A DNA stretch of 49,821 nt, taken from Thiocystis violacea (GTDB lineage: Bacteria; Pseudomonadota; Gammaproteobacteria; Chromatiales; Chromatiaceae). Positions 25,569 to 34,929 of the stretch are shown piece by piece (positions within the stretch are counted from its first letter, which is position 1; each line of letters starts with the position of its first letter). The position numbers and the translations under genes were made by a program. The stretch spans positions 1 through 49,821 of the forward strand of contig NZ_NRRG01000039.1 of the NCBI RefSeq assembly GCF_016583575.1. Direction: 5' to 3'. The notes under the pieces were generated by a model. The model ran no database searches and was not told the DNA's origin. It saw nothing but the letters and a program-made list of their open reading frames with translations.

Positions 25569-27011
25569 ATGCCAAGACGCACCAAGATAGTCGCGACCCT
25601 GGGGCCGGCGACGGACCCCATTTCCGTGATGGACGAGATGATCGCCGCCGGCGTGGATGTCGCTCGGCTCAATCTGTCGCACGACACCCACGCGCGTCAC
25701 CGCGAGCGCGCGGAGCGTCTGCGCGAGCGCGCCCGGGCGGCTGGTCAGGAGGTCGCGATCCTCATGGATCTGCAAGGCCCGAAGATCCGTATCGGCAAAT
25801 TCACCCAAGGCAAGGTCGAGCTGGTTCACGGTGAGCCCTTCGCGATCGACACGACTTGCGGCATCGACGCCGGGGATCGGACGCGGGTTGGCACCACCTA
25901 TGTCGAACTCGCCGACGACGTGCGCCACGGGGACACCCTGCTGCTCGACGATGGGGCCATCGAGCTTTGGGTCGACAGCGTGGTCGATGGGCGCATCGAC
26001 TGCCAGGTGATCGTCGGCGGGACGCTGTCTAACAACAAGGGCATCAACAAGAAGGGCGGTGGACTGTCCGCCCCGGCCCTGACCGACAAGGACAAGGAAG
26101 ACATCCGCTTCGCCGCCGAGCTCGACGCCGACTACCTGGCGGTCTCCTTCGTGCGCAACGGCGACGATGTGCGGCTCGCGCGCGAGTTGTTTTTCGAGGC
26201 CGGCGGACGCGGCGGGATCGTCGCCAAGATCGAGCGGGCCGAGGCGCTCAACGGCATCGACGACATCATCAATGCCGCCGATGCCATCATGGTCGCGCGC
26301 GGCGATCTGGGGGTGGAAATCGGCGACGCGGAGTTGCCGGCGGTCCAGAAGCATCTCATCAGTCGCGCCCGCGATCTCAACAGCGTCGTCATCACCGCCA
26401 CCCAGATGATGCAGTCGATGATCGAGAGCCCCATCCCGACACGGGCCGAGGTCTTCGACGTGGCCAATGCCGTGCTGGACGGAACCGACGCGGTCATGCT
26501 CTCGGCGGAGAGTTCGATCGGCAAGTATCCCGCCAAGGTGGTCGAGGCGCTGCACCGTATCTGTCTGGAGGCCGAGAAGAGCGTGACCCGCTCCAGTCAC
26601 CGACTCGATTCGGTCTTCGGGCGGGTCGACGAGGGCATCGCCATGGCCGCCATGTACACAGCCAACCATTTGGGGGTGAAGGCGATCGCCGCGCTGACCG
26701 AGACCGGCTCGACGGTCAAATGGATGTCGCGCATCCGCTCCGGGATCCCCATCTACGGCATGACCCGCTTCGCGCCGACGCGCCGTAAGGTTAAGCTCTT
26801 CCGGGGTGTCTATCCGGTCAGCTTCGACGTGGCGAGCACCAACATGCACGAGGTCAACCGCGAGGTGATCGAGGAACTGCTGCGCCGGGGCACGGTGCGC
26901 GACGGCGATCTGGTCATCATCACCAAGGGCGACCGCTCCGGTGTCGAAGGTCAGACCAACATCATGAAGATCATGCGCGTCGGGGAGCACAAACTTCTGG
27001 CCGACGACTGA
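25569..27011 (+). CDS. pyk: Pyruvate kinase
   Basis: A 480-aa enzyme making pyruvate and ATP from phosphoenolpyruvate and ADP. It begins PRRTKIVATLGPATD and has the active-site stretch IMVARGDLGVEIGD plus TATQMMQSMI, with the usual C-terminal allosteric domain. GGAGG at 25557-25561 fixes ATG 25569; the open frame continues upstream over pgk as a shadow. It is 61 bp after pgk. Its presence links the Calvin enzymes to lower glycolysis. Confidence 0.96.
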   Translation: MPRRTKIVATLGPATDPISVMDEMIAAGVDVARLNLSHDTHARHRERAERLRERARAAGQEVAILMDLQGPKIRIGKFTQGKVELVHGEPFAIDTTCGIDAGDRTRVGTTYVELADDVRHGDTLLLDDGAIELWVDSVVDGRIDCQVIVGGTLSNNKGINKKGGGLSAPALTDKDKEDIRFAAELDADYLAVSFVRNGDDVRLARELFFEAGGRGGIVAKIERAEALNGIDDIINAADAIMVARGDLGVEIGDAELPAVQKHLISRARDLNSVVITATQMMQSMIESPIPTRAEVFDVANAVLDGTDAVMLSAESSIGKYPAKVVEALHRICLEAEKSVTRSSHRLDSVFGRVDEGIAMAAMYTANHLGVKAIAALTETGSTVKWMSRIRSGIPIYGMTRFAPTRRKVKLFRGVYPVSFDVASTNMHEVNREVIEELLRRGTVRDGDLVIITKGDRSGVEGQTNIMKIMRVGEHKLLADD

Positions 27012-27062
27012 AAGAAGGCGTCGGGCGACAGTTGTCGGTTTTCACTGGAAATCAACCTTGAA

Positions 27063-27111
27063 CTGACAACTGACAACTGACAACTGACAACTGACAACTG
27101 ACAACTGACGA
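27063..27111 (+). repeat. CTGACAA heptamer array before fba
   Basis: Six perfect tandem copies of CTGACAA (27063-27104) and one degenerate copy end 16 bp before the fba start codon. The same heptamer is present before gap. The array replaces most of the pyk-fba intergenic region. Confidence 0.95.
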
Positions 27112-27127
27112 CAACGAGGATTATCGA

Positions 27128-28192
27128 ATGGCCCTGATTTCACTACGTCAAATGCTGGACCACGCCGCCGAACACGGTTATGGCGTGCCCGCCTTCAACG
27201 TCAACAACCTGGAACAGATGCGCGCCATCATGGAAGCGGCCGACGAGACCGATTCCCCGGTCATCGTGCAAGCCTCGGCCGGGGCGCGCAAATACGCCGG
27301 CGCGCCCTTCCTGCGCCACCTCATCCTCTCCGCCATCGAGGAATGGCCGCACATCCCGGTCTGCATGCACCAGGACCACGGCACCTCGCCCGCGATCTGC
27401 CAGCGCTCCATCCAGCTCGGCTTCTCGTCGGTCATGATGGACGGATCACTGGGCACCGACGGCAAGACGCCTTCGTCCTATGAATACAACGTCGAGGTCA
27501 CCCGCCGCGTGGTCGAGCTGTCGCACGACTGCGGCGTCTCGGTCGAGGGCGAACTGGGCTGCCTGGGTTCGCTGGAAACCGGCCAGGCCGGCGAGGAAGA
27601 CGGCGTCGGCGCCGAGGGCACGCTGGACCACAGCCAGCTCCTGACCGACCCCGAGGAAGCCGCCGATTTCGTCAAGAAGACCGGCGTCGATGCGCTGGCC
27701 ATCGCCATCGGCACCTCGCACGGCGCCTACAAGTTCACCCGTCCGCCCACCGGCGACATCCTGGCCATCGAGCGCATCAAGGAGATCAACCGCCGCATTC
27801 CGACCACCCATCTGGTGATGCACGGCTCTTCCTCGGTTCCGCAGGAGTGGCTGGCCATCATCAACCAGTTCGGCGGCGACATGGGCGAGACCTACGGCGT
27901 ACCGGTCGAGGAGATCGCCGAGGGCATCAAGCACGGTGTGCGCAAGGTCAACATCGACACCGACCTGCGCATGGCCTCCACCGGCGCCATCCGCAAGTTC
28001 ATGGCCGAGAACCCCAAGGAGTTCGATCCGCGCAAGTATCTGGCCGCCGCCACCAAGGCCATGAAGGGCATCTGTCTGGCGCGCTACGAGGCCTTCGGCA
28101 CCGCCGGCAACGCGAGCAAGATCAAGGTGCTCTCGCTTGACGCCATGACCGGCCGCTATGCCAAGGGCGAGCTGGATCCGAAGGTGAATTGA
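27128..28192 (+). CDS. fba: Class II fructose-bisphosphate aldolase, Calvin subtype
   Basis: A 354-aa zinc aldolase that joins or splits triose phosphates in the Calvin cycle and glycolysis (also named cbbA). It has VPAFNVNN and the zinc-site HQDHGTS, then [22 protein letters not shown] and the NIDTDLR segment typical of the Calvin-cycle subtype. It is the last gene of the cluster and is followed 28 bp later by a strong terminator. Confidence 0.96.
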   Translation: MALISLRQMLDHAAEHGYGVPAFNVNNLEQMRAIMEAADETDSPVIVQASAGARKYAGAPFLRHLILSAIEEWPHIPVCMHQDHGTSPAICQRSIQLGFSSVMMDGSLGTDGKTPSSYEYNVEVTRRVVELSHDCGVSVEGELGCLGSLETGQAGEEDGVGAEGTLDHSQLLTDPEEAADFVKKTGVDALAIAIGTSHGAYKFTRPPTGDILAIERIKEINRRIPTTHLVMHGSSSVPQEWLAIINQFGGDMGETYGVPVEEIAEGIKHGVRKVNIDTDLRMASTGAIRKFMAENPKEFDPRKYLAAATKAMKGICLARYEAFGTAGNASKIKVLSLDAMTGRYAKGELDPKVN

Positions 28193-28220
28193 TTCATTCA
28201 GACCCCCTGGGTCTGGGATG

Positions 28221-28246
28221 AAAGGGCGCCGCAAGGCGCCTTTTTT
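28221..28246 (+). terminator. Rho-independent terminator of the carbon cluster
   Basis: GGCGCC (28225-28230), loop GCAA, GGCGCC (28235-28240), then six T residues. It lies 28 bp after the fba stop codon. Confidence 0.92.
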
Positions 28247-28490
28247 CATTCGGGCCCGGCACGCCCGTCAAACAACGGACCCTGGCGCCGCGCCATTGAA
28301 GTGCCGATGATCGGGTTCCGATCGGCCCGTTGCGCCGCCTTGGTGCATTCCCGCTATCGCCTTGTGAAACAAGACAGACAACGGCTTTTGTGGGATCGTT
28401 ACGACTCCGCGCGGTTCGCTCCAACCCCACGCCACTCGCGGTACGTTTTCTGCTTGCCTTCCGAGATCTCAGCCAAGGAACCCCGTCCCG
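28247..28490. other. Intergenic region between fba and the transglutaminase gene
   Basis: No supported gene lies in these roughly 240 bp. Minus-strand and plus-strand frames crossing it lack family sequence. It probably contains the promoter of the following large gene. Confidence 0.4.
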
Positions 28491-31400
28491 ATGTCCATTC
28501 TGGTTGCCCTGAACCACAAGACCGAATACCACTTCGACCGCTCGGTCGCCCTCTCGCCACACGTCGTGCGGCTGCGTCCCGCCCCTCACTGCCGCACGCC
28601 GATCCGCTCCTATTCGCTCAAGATCGAACCGGCCGAACACTTCATCAACTGGCAGCAGGACGCCTTCGGCAACTACCTGGCGCGGCTGGTATTCCCGGAG
28701 AAGACCCGGAAGTTCTCGGTCGAGGTGGACGTGATCGCGGAGATGCTCACGATCAATCCCTTCGACTTCTTCCTTGAAGAATACGCCTTCTATTACCCCT
28801 TCGAATACGACGCCGACCTGAAGAAGGAGCTGGCGCCCTATCTGGAAATCACCGACGACGGCCCGCTCATCAAGGAGTGGCTGAAGGACGTGGACCTGAC
28901 CCGGCGCGAGACCGTCTACTTCCTGGTCGATCTAAACCAGCGGCTGCAAGCGGACATCGGTTACGTGATCCGCATGGAACCGGGTGTCCAGACCTGCGAG
29001 GAGACCCTCGGCACGCGCAAGGGCTCCTGCCGCGACACCGGCTGGCTGCTGGTGCAGATCCTTCGGCATCTGGGACTGGCCGCGCGTTTCGTCTCCGGCT
29101 ATCTGGTGCAGTTGACGGCGGACATGAAGTCGCTGGACGGCCCCTCCGGTCCCGAGGAGGACTTCACCGACCTGCACGCCTGGGCCGAGGTCTATGTGCC
29201 TGGCGCGGGCTGGATCGGGCTGGATCCGACCTCCGGGCTTTTCGCCGGCGAGGGACACATCCCGCTCGCCTGCTCGCCGGCCCCGCGCAGCGCGGCGCCG
29301 ATCGAGGGCGCGACCGATACCTGCGAGGTGGAGTTCTATTTCCACAACGAGATCGCGCGCATCCACGAGGATCCGCGCGTCACCAAGCCCTACACCACCG
29401 AGCAATGGGAGGCGATCGAGTCGCTCGGCCATCAGGTCGATGCCGAGCTCAAGGCCCAGGACGTGCGCCTGACCATGGGCGGCGAGCCGACCTTCGTCTC
29501 CATCGACGACATGGACGGCGACGAATGGAACACCGCCGCGCTGGGGCCAACCAAGAAGCCACTGGCCGAGGATCTGATGCGGCGCCTCAAGCACCGCTTC
29601 GCGCCCGGCGGCCTGCTGCACATCGGTCAGGGCAAGTGGTATCCAGGCGAGCAACTGCCGCGCTGGGCGCTCTCCTGCTACTGGCGCAAGGACGGCGAGC
29701 CGGTGTGGCACGACCCCGAGCTGTTCGGCCTGGAAAACACCAGCTATGGCCACGGTCCGGCCGAGGCCGAGACCTTCATCCGCACCCTCGCCCGCCATCT
29801 GGGCGTGGATCCTGAGCACGCCGACAAGGCCCACGAAGATGTCTGGTACTACCTCTGGAAGGAGGCGCGGCTGCCGGTCAACGTCGATCCGCTCGACAGC
29901 AAGATCAAGGAACCTAACGAACGCAAACGCATCGCCCGGCTGTTTAACCAGGGACTCGACCGCGTCGCCGGTTATGTGCTGCCTCTACGCTGGTGGGGAT
30001 TCGGGATCGATGGGGGCTGGAAGAGCGGGCGCTGGAGCTTCCGCGACGGCAATCTCTTCCTCATCCCCGGCGACTCCCCGATGGGTTTCCGGTTGCCGCT
30101 GGATGCCCTGCCCTACATCCCGGAGGGCGAGCTGGATCAGGTGCCGGAGCGCAACCCCTTCGAGCCGGTCGCGCCCCTTCGTTCGCCCTTTGACGAGGTG
30201 GCCCGCCGCTATAGTCGACTGGTCGAACCAGCCCAGCCACCCCAGAGCATCCGCGAACAGGGTGTGCAACCGCGCGATCTGGCCGCGCGCTATGGCCGTC
30301 TGACCCCGGCCGACGACACGCATCAGGATGTTCGTCAGCAGGTCGCGCTGCCCGACGACCTGCATCCGGACCTGATCCGCACCGCGCTCTGCATCGAGCC
30401 GCGCGAGGGTCGGCTCTACTGCTTCATGCCGCCGCTGACCCATCTGGAGCACTGGCTGGATCTGGTGATGTGCATCGAGGACACGGCCGCCGAGCTCAAG
30501 ATGCCGATCATCGTCGAGGGCTACGAGCCGCCCAGGGATTTCCGGCTGCAAAAGCTCGCGGTCACCCCAGATCCAGGCGTCATCGAGGTCAACATCCACC
30601 CGGCCGAGAGCTGGGACGACATGGTGCGCGACACCGGCATCCTCTACGAGGAGGCGCGGCTCGCCCGGCTCGGCACCGAGAAGTTCATGCTCGACGGGCG
30701 CCACACCGGCACCGGCGGCGGCAACCATGTCACGCTCGGCGGCCCGACCCCGGCCGACAGCCCGTTGTTGCGCAAGCCGGATCTGGTCCAGAGTCTCATC
30801 GCCTATTGGCAGCACCATCCGAGCCTGTCCTATCTCTTCTCCGGGCTCTTCATCGGCCCTACCAGTCAGGCCCCAAGGGTCGACGAGGCGCGCGACGACC
30901 GGCTCTACGAGCTGGACATCGCCTTCCAGCAGATGCCCGCCGGCGAGATCCCACAGCCCTGGGTCGTCGATCGGGTGCTGCGCAATCTGCTGACCGACGT
31001 CACCGGCAACACCCACCGCACCGAGTTCTGCATCGACAAGCTCTACTCGCCCGACTCCTCCGCGGGCCGCCAGGGGCTGGTGGAGTTCCGCGGTTTCGAG
31101 ATGCCGCCTCATCCCCGCATGAGCCTGGCGCAACTGCTGCTGCTGCGCACCCTGGTCGCCCGCTTCTGGAAGACCCCCTACGCCCGCAAGCCGATCCGCT
31201 GGGGCACCGAGCTGCACGATCGTTTCCTCCTGCCACACTTCGCGCGCCAGGACTTCGAGGATGTCATCTGCGACATGCGCCGGGCCGGCTATCCGATCGA
31301 GTCCGCCTGGTTCGATCCCTTCTTTGAATTCCGCTTCCCGCATTACGGGGATCTGATCACCGAGAACGGGATCAACATGGAACTGCGCGCGGCCATCGAG

Positions 31401-31886
31401 CCCTGGCATGTCCTCGGTGAAGAGGTCACGGCGCAGGGCACCTCGCGTTTCGTCGACAGCTCGGTGGAACGGATGCAGGTCAAGGTCAACGGCCTGGTCG
31501 GCGACCGGCATGTGCTGGTCTGCAACGGGCGGCGCGTCCCGCTGCGTCCGACCGGACGCAAGGCCGAGTTCGTCGCCGGGATCCGCTTCAAGGCCTGGAG
31601 CCCACCGTCCGGTCTGCACCCGACCATCGCGGCGCACAGCCCACTCACCTTCGAGATCGTCGACCTCTGGAACCGGCGCAGCCTGGGCGGTTGCACCTAC
31701 TATGTCGCCCATCCGGGCGGACGCAGCGAAAGCAGCTTCCCGGTCAACAGCTACGAGGCCGAGAGCCGGCGCATCGCCCGCTTCCGCGTCATGGGCCACA
31801 CCCCCGGCGAGATCGATCCACCACCCGAGGAACCGGCGGGCGAGCATCCTTATACGCTGGATCTACGGTATCGGCCGGGGTGCTAG
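28491..31886 (+). CDS. Transglutaminase-like domain protein fused to DUF2126
   Basis: A 1131-aa cytoplasmic protein. Residues 1-80 are the bacterial transglutaminase N-terminal domain. Residues about 150-260 are the cysteine-peptidase-like transglutaminase core, with the Cys180 (GSCRDTGW), His229 (DLHAWAEV) and Asp245 (GLDPTSG) triad intact. The rest, from about residue 310, is the large DUF2126 domain with GGEPTFVSIDDMDGDEWN and HTGTGGGNHVTLGG. This architecture is widespread and is often found beside circularly permuted ATP-grasp and alpha-E genes in predicted peptide-modification loci. Those partners are not adjacent here. The substrate is unknown. Confidence 0.92.
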   Translation: MSILVALNHKTEYHFDRSVALSPHVVRLRPAPHCRTPIRSYSLKIEPAEHFINWQQDAFGNYLARLVFPEKTRKFSVEVDVIAEMLTINPFDFFLEEYAFYYPFEYDADLKKELAPYLEITDDGPLIKEWLKDVDLTRRETVYFLVDLNQRLQADIGYVIRMEPGVQTCEETLGTRKGSCRDTGWLLVQILRHLGLAARFVSGYLVQLTADMKSLDGPSGPEEDFTDLHAWAEVYVPGAGWIGLDPTSGLFAGEGHIPLACSPAPRSAAPIEGATDTCEVEFYFHNEIARIHEDPRVTKPYTTEQWEAIESLGHQVDAELKAQDVRLTMGGEPTFVSIDDMDGDEWNTAALGPTKKPLAEDLMRRLKHRFAPGGLLHIGQGKWYPGEQLPRWALSCYWRKDGEPVWHDPELFGLENTSYGHGPAEAETFIRTLARHLGVDPEHADKAHEDVWYYLWKEARLPVNVDPLDSKIKEPNERKRIARLFNQGLDRVAGYVLPLRWWGFGIDGGWKSGRWSFRDGNLFLIPGDSPMGFRLPLDALPYIPEGELDQVPERNPFEPVAPLRSPFDEVARRYSRLVEPAQPPQSIREQGVQPRDLAARYGRLTPADDTHQDVRQQVALPDDLHPDLIRTALCIEPREGRLYCFMPPLTHLEHWLDLVMCIEDTAAELKMPIIVEGYEPPRDFRLQKLAVTPDPGVIEVNIHPAESWDDMVRDTGILYEEARLARLGTEKFMLDGRHTGTGGGNHVTLGGPTPADSPLLRKPDLVQSLIAYWQHHPSLSYLFSGLFIGPTSQAPRVDEARDDRLYELDIAFQQMPAGEIPQPWVVDRVLRNLLTDVTGNTHRTEFCIDKLYSPDSSAGRQGLVEFRGFEMPPHPRMSLAQLLLLRTLVARFWKTPYARKPIRWGTELHDRFLLPHFARQDFEDVICDMRRAGYPIESAWFDPFFEFRFPHYGDLITENGINMELRAAIEPWHVLGEEVTAQGTSRFVDSSVERMQVKVNGLVGDRHVLVCNGRRVPLRPTGRKAEFVAGIRFKAWSPPSGLHPTIAAHSPLTFEIVDLWNRRSLGGCTYYVAHPGGRSESSFPVNSYEAESRRIARFRVMGHTPGEIDPPPEEPAGEHPYTLDLRYRPGC

Positions 31887-31926
31887 GCTCGTTTAACCTA
31901 AATCCGGCAATTTAAACCCCTCAGGC

Positions 31927-31950
31927 CGGACGGGGCATTCGCCCCGTCCG
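31927..31950. repeat. Perfect GC hairpin (CGGACGGGGC) after the DUF2126 gene
   Basis: A 10-bp perfect stem (31927-31936 with 31941-31950) around loop ATTC, 40 bp after the stop codon. It is the same core as 32007-32032 and 10318-10337. There is no T tract. It could be a terminator or a REP-like unit. Confidence 0.7.
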
Positions 31951-32006
31951 TAACGTTTGATGACCACCCAGAGGTTCGGCGCTGGCCGATCCGTTTGGAA
32001 AACGTT

Positions 32007-32032
32007 CAGGACGGGGTGTATACCCCGTCCTG
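32007..32032. repeat. Perfect GC hairpin (CAGGACGGGGT) before the luxR-type gene
   Basis: An 11-bp perfect stem (32007-32017 with 32022-32032) around loop GTAT, 57 bp downstream of the preceding similar hairpin. Compensatory changes relative to that copy (C-G replaced by T-A next to the loop) keep the stem intact. Confidence 0.7.
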
Positions 32033-32151
32033 CCCTAGTAAATCGCTTCGAGAGGACCGGTCTGCGTTATCCCGCCCAAAGAAGCTTGTGCTCGACAGTT
32101 GATCGGCATTTTCCCATCTGTCTGCACTTCGCGGCGTAACGAGTCCGACGC

Positions 32152-32907
32152 ATGCAACTGATTGTCGATTACGTCAGCGAGCTCTGTGCCGCCGAGGGCA
32201 TCGATCAATGCTTCGAGGCATTGGAGCGAGCCGTCATCCGCCTCGGATTCGACGGCATCGTCTATAGCTCGTATCTCTTGCGCCTGAATGGGGAGGGAGG
32301 CGCATCTCCCGTGCTCTTGCGCTCGGAAGGCTTCGACGCGGCCTTCTTGAAGCACTATGTAGAAGCCGGATTCGCCGATCAGGACTTCACCATCAAACGT
32401 ATCCTGCAAGGCGACTTGAAGCCGATGGATTGGTGGCATGAAGAGGAGCGAGGGGCGGTGAAGCCAGAGGAGCGAATCGTCATCGAAGTCGCTCGCCACG
32501 ATTATGGTCTATACAATGGGGTCTCTATTCCGACCCTCTTCGACAAGGATGAGATCGCCGGCGCCAGCCTGGTGAGCCGCGACAAGGGGCCCGAGTTCAG
32601 AAAGCTGCTCGACAAGCGGCTTGGGGTGTTGCGCAATCTCGTTCGTTTGTTCCACGACCGTATCCACGCCGACCCTGTCTGCCGCAAGACCATGATGCTC
32701 GCGCGCCTCTCGGACCTTTCCGAGAAGGAGCGAAAGACCCTTATATTCCTGACCACCGGACGCCCGTTGAAGTGCATCGACGGAGATGAAGTCACACCCG
32801 CTTACGCCAACAAGCTGCTGAACGAGCTATCTCAGCGACTGGGGGCGAGCAACCGTCAACAGTTGCGCTACCTCCTCGGCCTTTATCGTATCCACGAATT
32901 GTGGTAG
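32152..32907 (+). CDS. LuxR-family regulator with autoinducer-binding-type domain (solo)
   Basis: A 251-aa protein. Residues about 15-165 have the autoinducer-binding pattern with DFTIKR, the PMDWW segment and YNGVSIP. Residues about 185-248 form a divergent LuxR helix-turn-helix (LSEKERKTLIFLTTGRPL to GASNRQQLRYLL). No luxI-type synthase is near, so it would be a solo that reads an external or different ligand. The canonical D-P pair of acyl-homoserine-lactone receptors is replaced (DFTIKR). Targets are unknown. Confidence 0.82.
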   Translation: MQLIVDYVSELCAAEGIDQCFEALERAVIRLGFDGIVYSSYLLRLNGEGGASPVLLRSEGFDAAFLKHYVEAGFADQDFTIKRILQGDLKPMDWWHEEERGAVKPEERIVIEVARHDYGLYNGVSIPTLFDKDEIAGASLVSRDKGPEFRKLLDKRLGVLRNLVRLFHDRIHADPVCRKTMMLARLSDLSEKERKTLIFLTTGRPLKCIDGDEVTPAYANKLLNELSQRLGASNRQQLRYLLGLYRIHELW

Positions 32908-32916
32908 TCATAATCG

Positions 32917-32948
32917 CGATGCCGGCCGACTTGGCGCGGCCGGCATCG
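32917..32948 (+). terminator. Strong hairpin after the luxR-type gene
   Basis: A perfect 12-bp stem (32917-32928, CGATGCCGGCCG, with 32937-32948) around an 8-base loop starts 10 bp after the stop. There is no T tract, so it may stabilise the 3' end or act Rho-dependently. Confidence 0.55.
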
Positions 32949-33282
32949 TCGATCCCAGGCTGCCTCCCCCGCCCGCGATTACACGAAAACGCCAAGTCAT
33001 TGCGCGCGCTCCTCCGCGGGGCCGAGTATCCTGGCTGGCTTGCGCCCGAATCCGACCAAGCCCTCGGAAATCACGATATAGCTATGTTGTCAAGGTTCGA
33101 AACGGAACCCTTGAGGCACCCGCGGTGAAGTGCGAGCGTTCGCCCGTAGCCGCAGCAGGCACCCGCGGCACGGGTCTCCCTGGTTCTGCCGGATTGCTGT
33201 CTAGGTCTCTCGCGCGAGTCGCGACCATGTAACCGAAAGGCACGCGGAAACCCCTGGGATCCGCCAGAGGATCGATCGAACC
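32949..33282. other. Gene-free region before the GGDEF-like gene
   Basis: About 330 bp with no supported gene. Short frames on both strands lack ribosome sites and family sequence. GGCACCCGCGG occurs twice (near 33115 and 33161). No known riboswitch pattern was recognised. Confidence 0.35.
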
Positions 33283-33999
33283 ATGCATGACGACGCCGAC
33301 CTCATCCGCCACCTCGGACAGAACCCGCGCCGCGCGTCCTCGCCTCGCGAACCCGCCCATTGGCTCAAAGCCTCGGAGTTCGCGGGCTCTCCGGTCTCGC
33401 TAACCAATCGCGCCCAACTCATCGACCACATTCAGGCGGCCATCGCGCGTCATCGAGGCAAACACCGTGGATTTGTCCTGCTATTGCTGAGCCTCCAGGA
33501 GGCTGATTCAAGCCCCGAGATCAGCGACCGTACAGGCGGGAAACCCGTGGGACAAACCTTGACCGAACACCTCCGCGCGGGTTTACGGGCTCGAGACAAG
33601 GTCGTGTGGCTCGGTGACGCCGAATACTGCGTCATCCTGGATCAGATCGATGATCAAACCAAGGCGCGCGGCGCGATGGAGCGCATCCGTTCCCTGGCCT
33701 CTCAGCCAATCCGGCACCAGACGGGCGACATCCGGCTCCTGGCGAGGATCGGCCAAGCCGTCTATCCCAAGGACGGCATCGACCCCAGCGAAATCCTGAG
33801 CCAGGCGGAAGAGGCGCTGGGCCAGGCGGGAGAGGAGGCGCTCATCAAGTCCAGTCCAGTGGGCCGGGACGCCAGGCCAGCCGTGATCGAATACCCCGCG
33901 CCACGGACCGGGGCGCCTGATTCGAACCGGGGTTTGAACCACATCCAGCGCGTCACCGGTTCTCCGGGACATAAGCGTTCGGATCCTCTGTCCGCCTAG
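33283..33999 (+). CDS. Degenerate GGDEF-domain protein
   Basis: A 238-aa soluble protein. Residues about 40-185 align in pattern with the GGDEF fold: LTNRAQLIDHIQAAI, the central strand, and VYPKDGIDPSEILSQAEEAL near the end. The signature is replaced by WLGDAEYCVIL, so the two glycines and the catalytic DE are not in the GGDEF arrangement, and diguanylate cyclase activity is not expected. The C-terminal 50 residues are disordered. It may act as a c-di-GMP- or GTP-binding or protein-interaction module. Confidence 0.72.
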   Translation: MHDDADLIRHLGQNPRRASSPREPAHWLKASEFAGSPVSLTNRAQLIDHIQAAIARHRGKHRGFVLLLLSLQEADSSPEISDRTGGKPVGQTLTEHLRAGLRARDKVVWLGDAEYCVILDQIDDQTKARGAMERIRSLASQPIRHQTGDIRLLARIGQAVYPKDGIDPSEILSQAEEALGQAGEEALIKSSPVGRDARPAVIEYPAPRTGAPDSNRGLNHIQRVTGSPGHKRSDPLSA

Positions 34000-34189
34000 A
34001 GGGGCGATGGCGGTCTGAACCACCAATCCCTCGGGGCTCCGACCGCTCGCCACGCGCTCGCGGCCGGAAGACAACCGGGGGTCGCTTGGCTCGGAAGCGG
34101 CACGACCTCGACGCAAGCCACTCGACCCAGAGCGGGTCCTGTCGCATCATGCGCCCAGGCTCCGATTCGCACATCGCTTCTCCGTCCAC

Positions 34190-34759
34190 ATGAAACACGC
34201 CCTGCTACTCTCGTTTCTTTCATTGATTGTCTGGACCGCGACGATTCGCGCCGAGGAAAGCCCCTTCATCCATGAGCCCGAGCCGCTGACGCCCTCGAGC
34301 GTTCGCCCCGGCGCGCCTTGGAGCGAGGCCCCGACACGGCTTCCACCCCTGCCGGGCGACGCGGACCTGATCGAGTTCAAGCTCGACGGACCCGCCGACG
34401 CCTTCCGCTATTTCATCGACGGCAAGCACCTAGAGATCGGACCCGATCGCGTGGTGCGCTACACCCTGGTAGCCGAGTCCGGCAGCGGCGCCCGCAATAT
34501 CACCCATGAAGGAATCCGCTGCACACCCAAGGGTCGTTACAGGGTCTTCGCCTATGAAACAGGCGGCCGTTTCACCCAGTTCGAAGGGAACGACTGGCTG
34601 ACCATCGCGACCGACGGCACCGAAGGCTATCGTCTCGACCTCTGGCGCCATCATTTCTGCGTGCCACGCGAGTTCATGCCCCGACCCAGGAAGGATATGA
34701 TTCGCTCACTGAAAGGCCACATCTCGCCCCGGCAGAACACCGGATTCCAGGCCGACTGA
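34190..34759 (+). CDS. CNP1-like exported protein
   Basis: A 189-aa protein. A signal peptide (about residues 1-21, ending IRAEE) is followed by a single CNP1-like domain: a proline-rich start, LIEFKLDG, FRYFIDGKHLEIG, VRYTLVAESGSGARN and a cysteine pair (about 107 and 161). The family was named from a weak resemblance to a cyclic-nucleotide phosphodiesterase and has no proven activity. It is a periplasmic protein of unknown function, common in Beta- and Gammaproteobacteria. Confidence 0.85.
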   Translation: MKHALLLSFLSLIVWTATIRAEESPFIHEPEPLTPSSVRPGAPWSEAPTRLPPLPGDADLIEFKLDGPADAFRYFIDGKHLEIGPDRVVRYTLVAESGSGARNITHEGIRCTPKGRYRVFAYETGGRFTQFEGNDWLTIATDGTEGYRLDLWRHHFCVPREFMPRPRKDMIRSLKGHISPRQNTGFQAD

Positions 34760-34900
34760 ACCACCCCGGTGACGCGGGCTAGCGAGCGCGCCTCGCGTCG
34801 ACCGAGACCAGGCTCCCGCGCGACCCGGAATCTTGAGTTCTCGCCATTCGACCCGCATCCCCGCAACGAGGATGGCCGTTCGCCTCGACCCATTACAACC

Positions 34901-34915
34901 GTCCACTGTCCACTG
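34901..34915 (+). repeat. TCCACTG heptamer pair before prlC
   Basis: Two tandem copies (GTCCACTGTCCACTGA) end 15 bp before the prlC start. They are related to, but not the same as, the CTGACAA heptamers before gap and fba, and sit in the same place relative to a start codon. Confidence 0.5.
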
Positions 34916-34929
34916 ACGATTAGCCAACC

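Noticed and set aside
28194-28640. Minus-strand frame between fba and the transglutaminase gene
   Set aside because: It crosses the fba terminator and the start of the next gene and has no family similarity.
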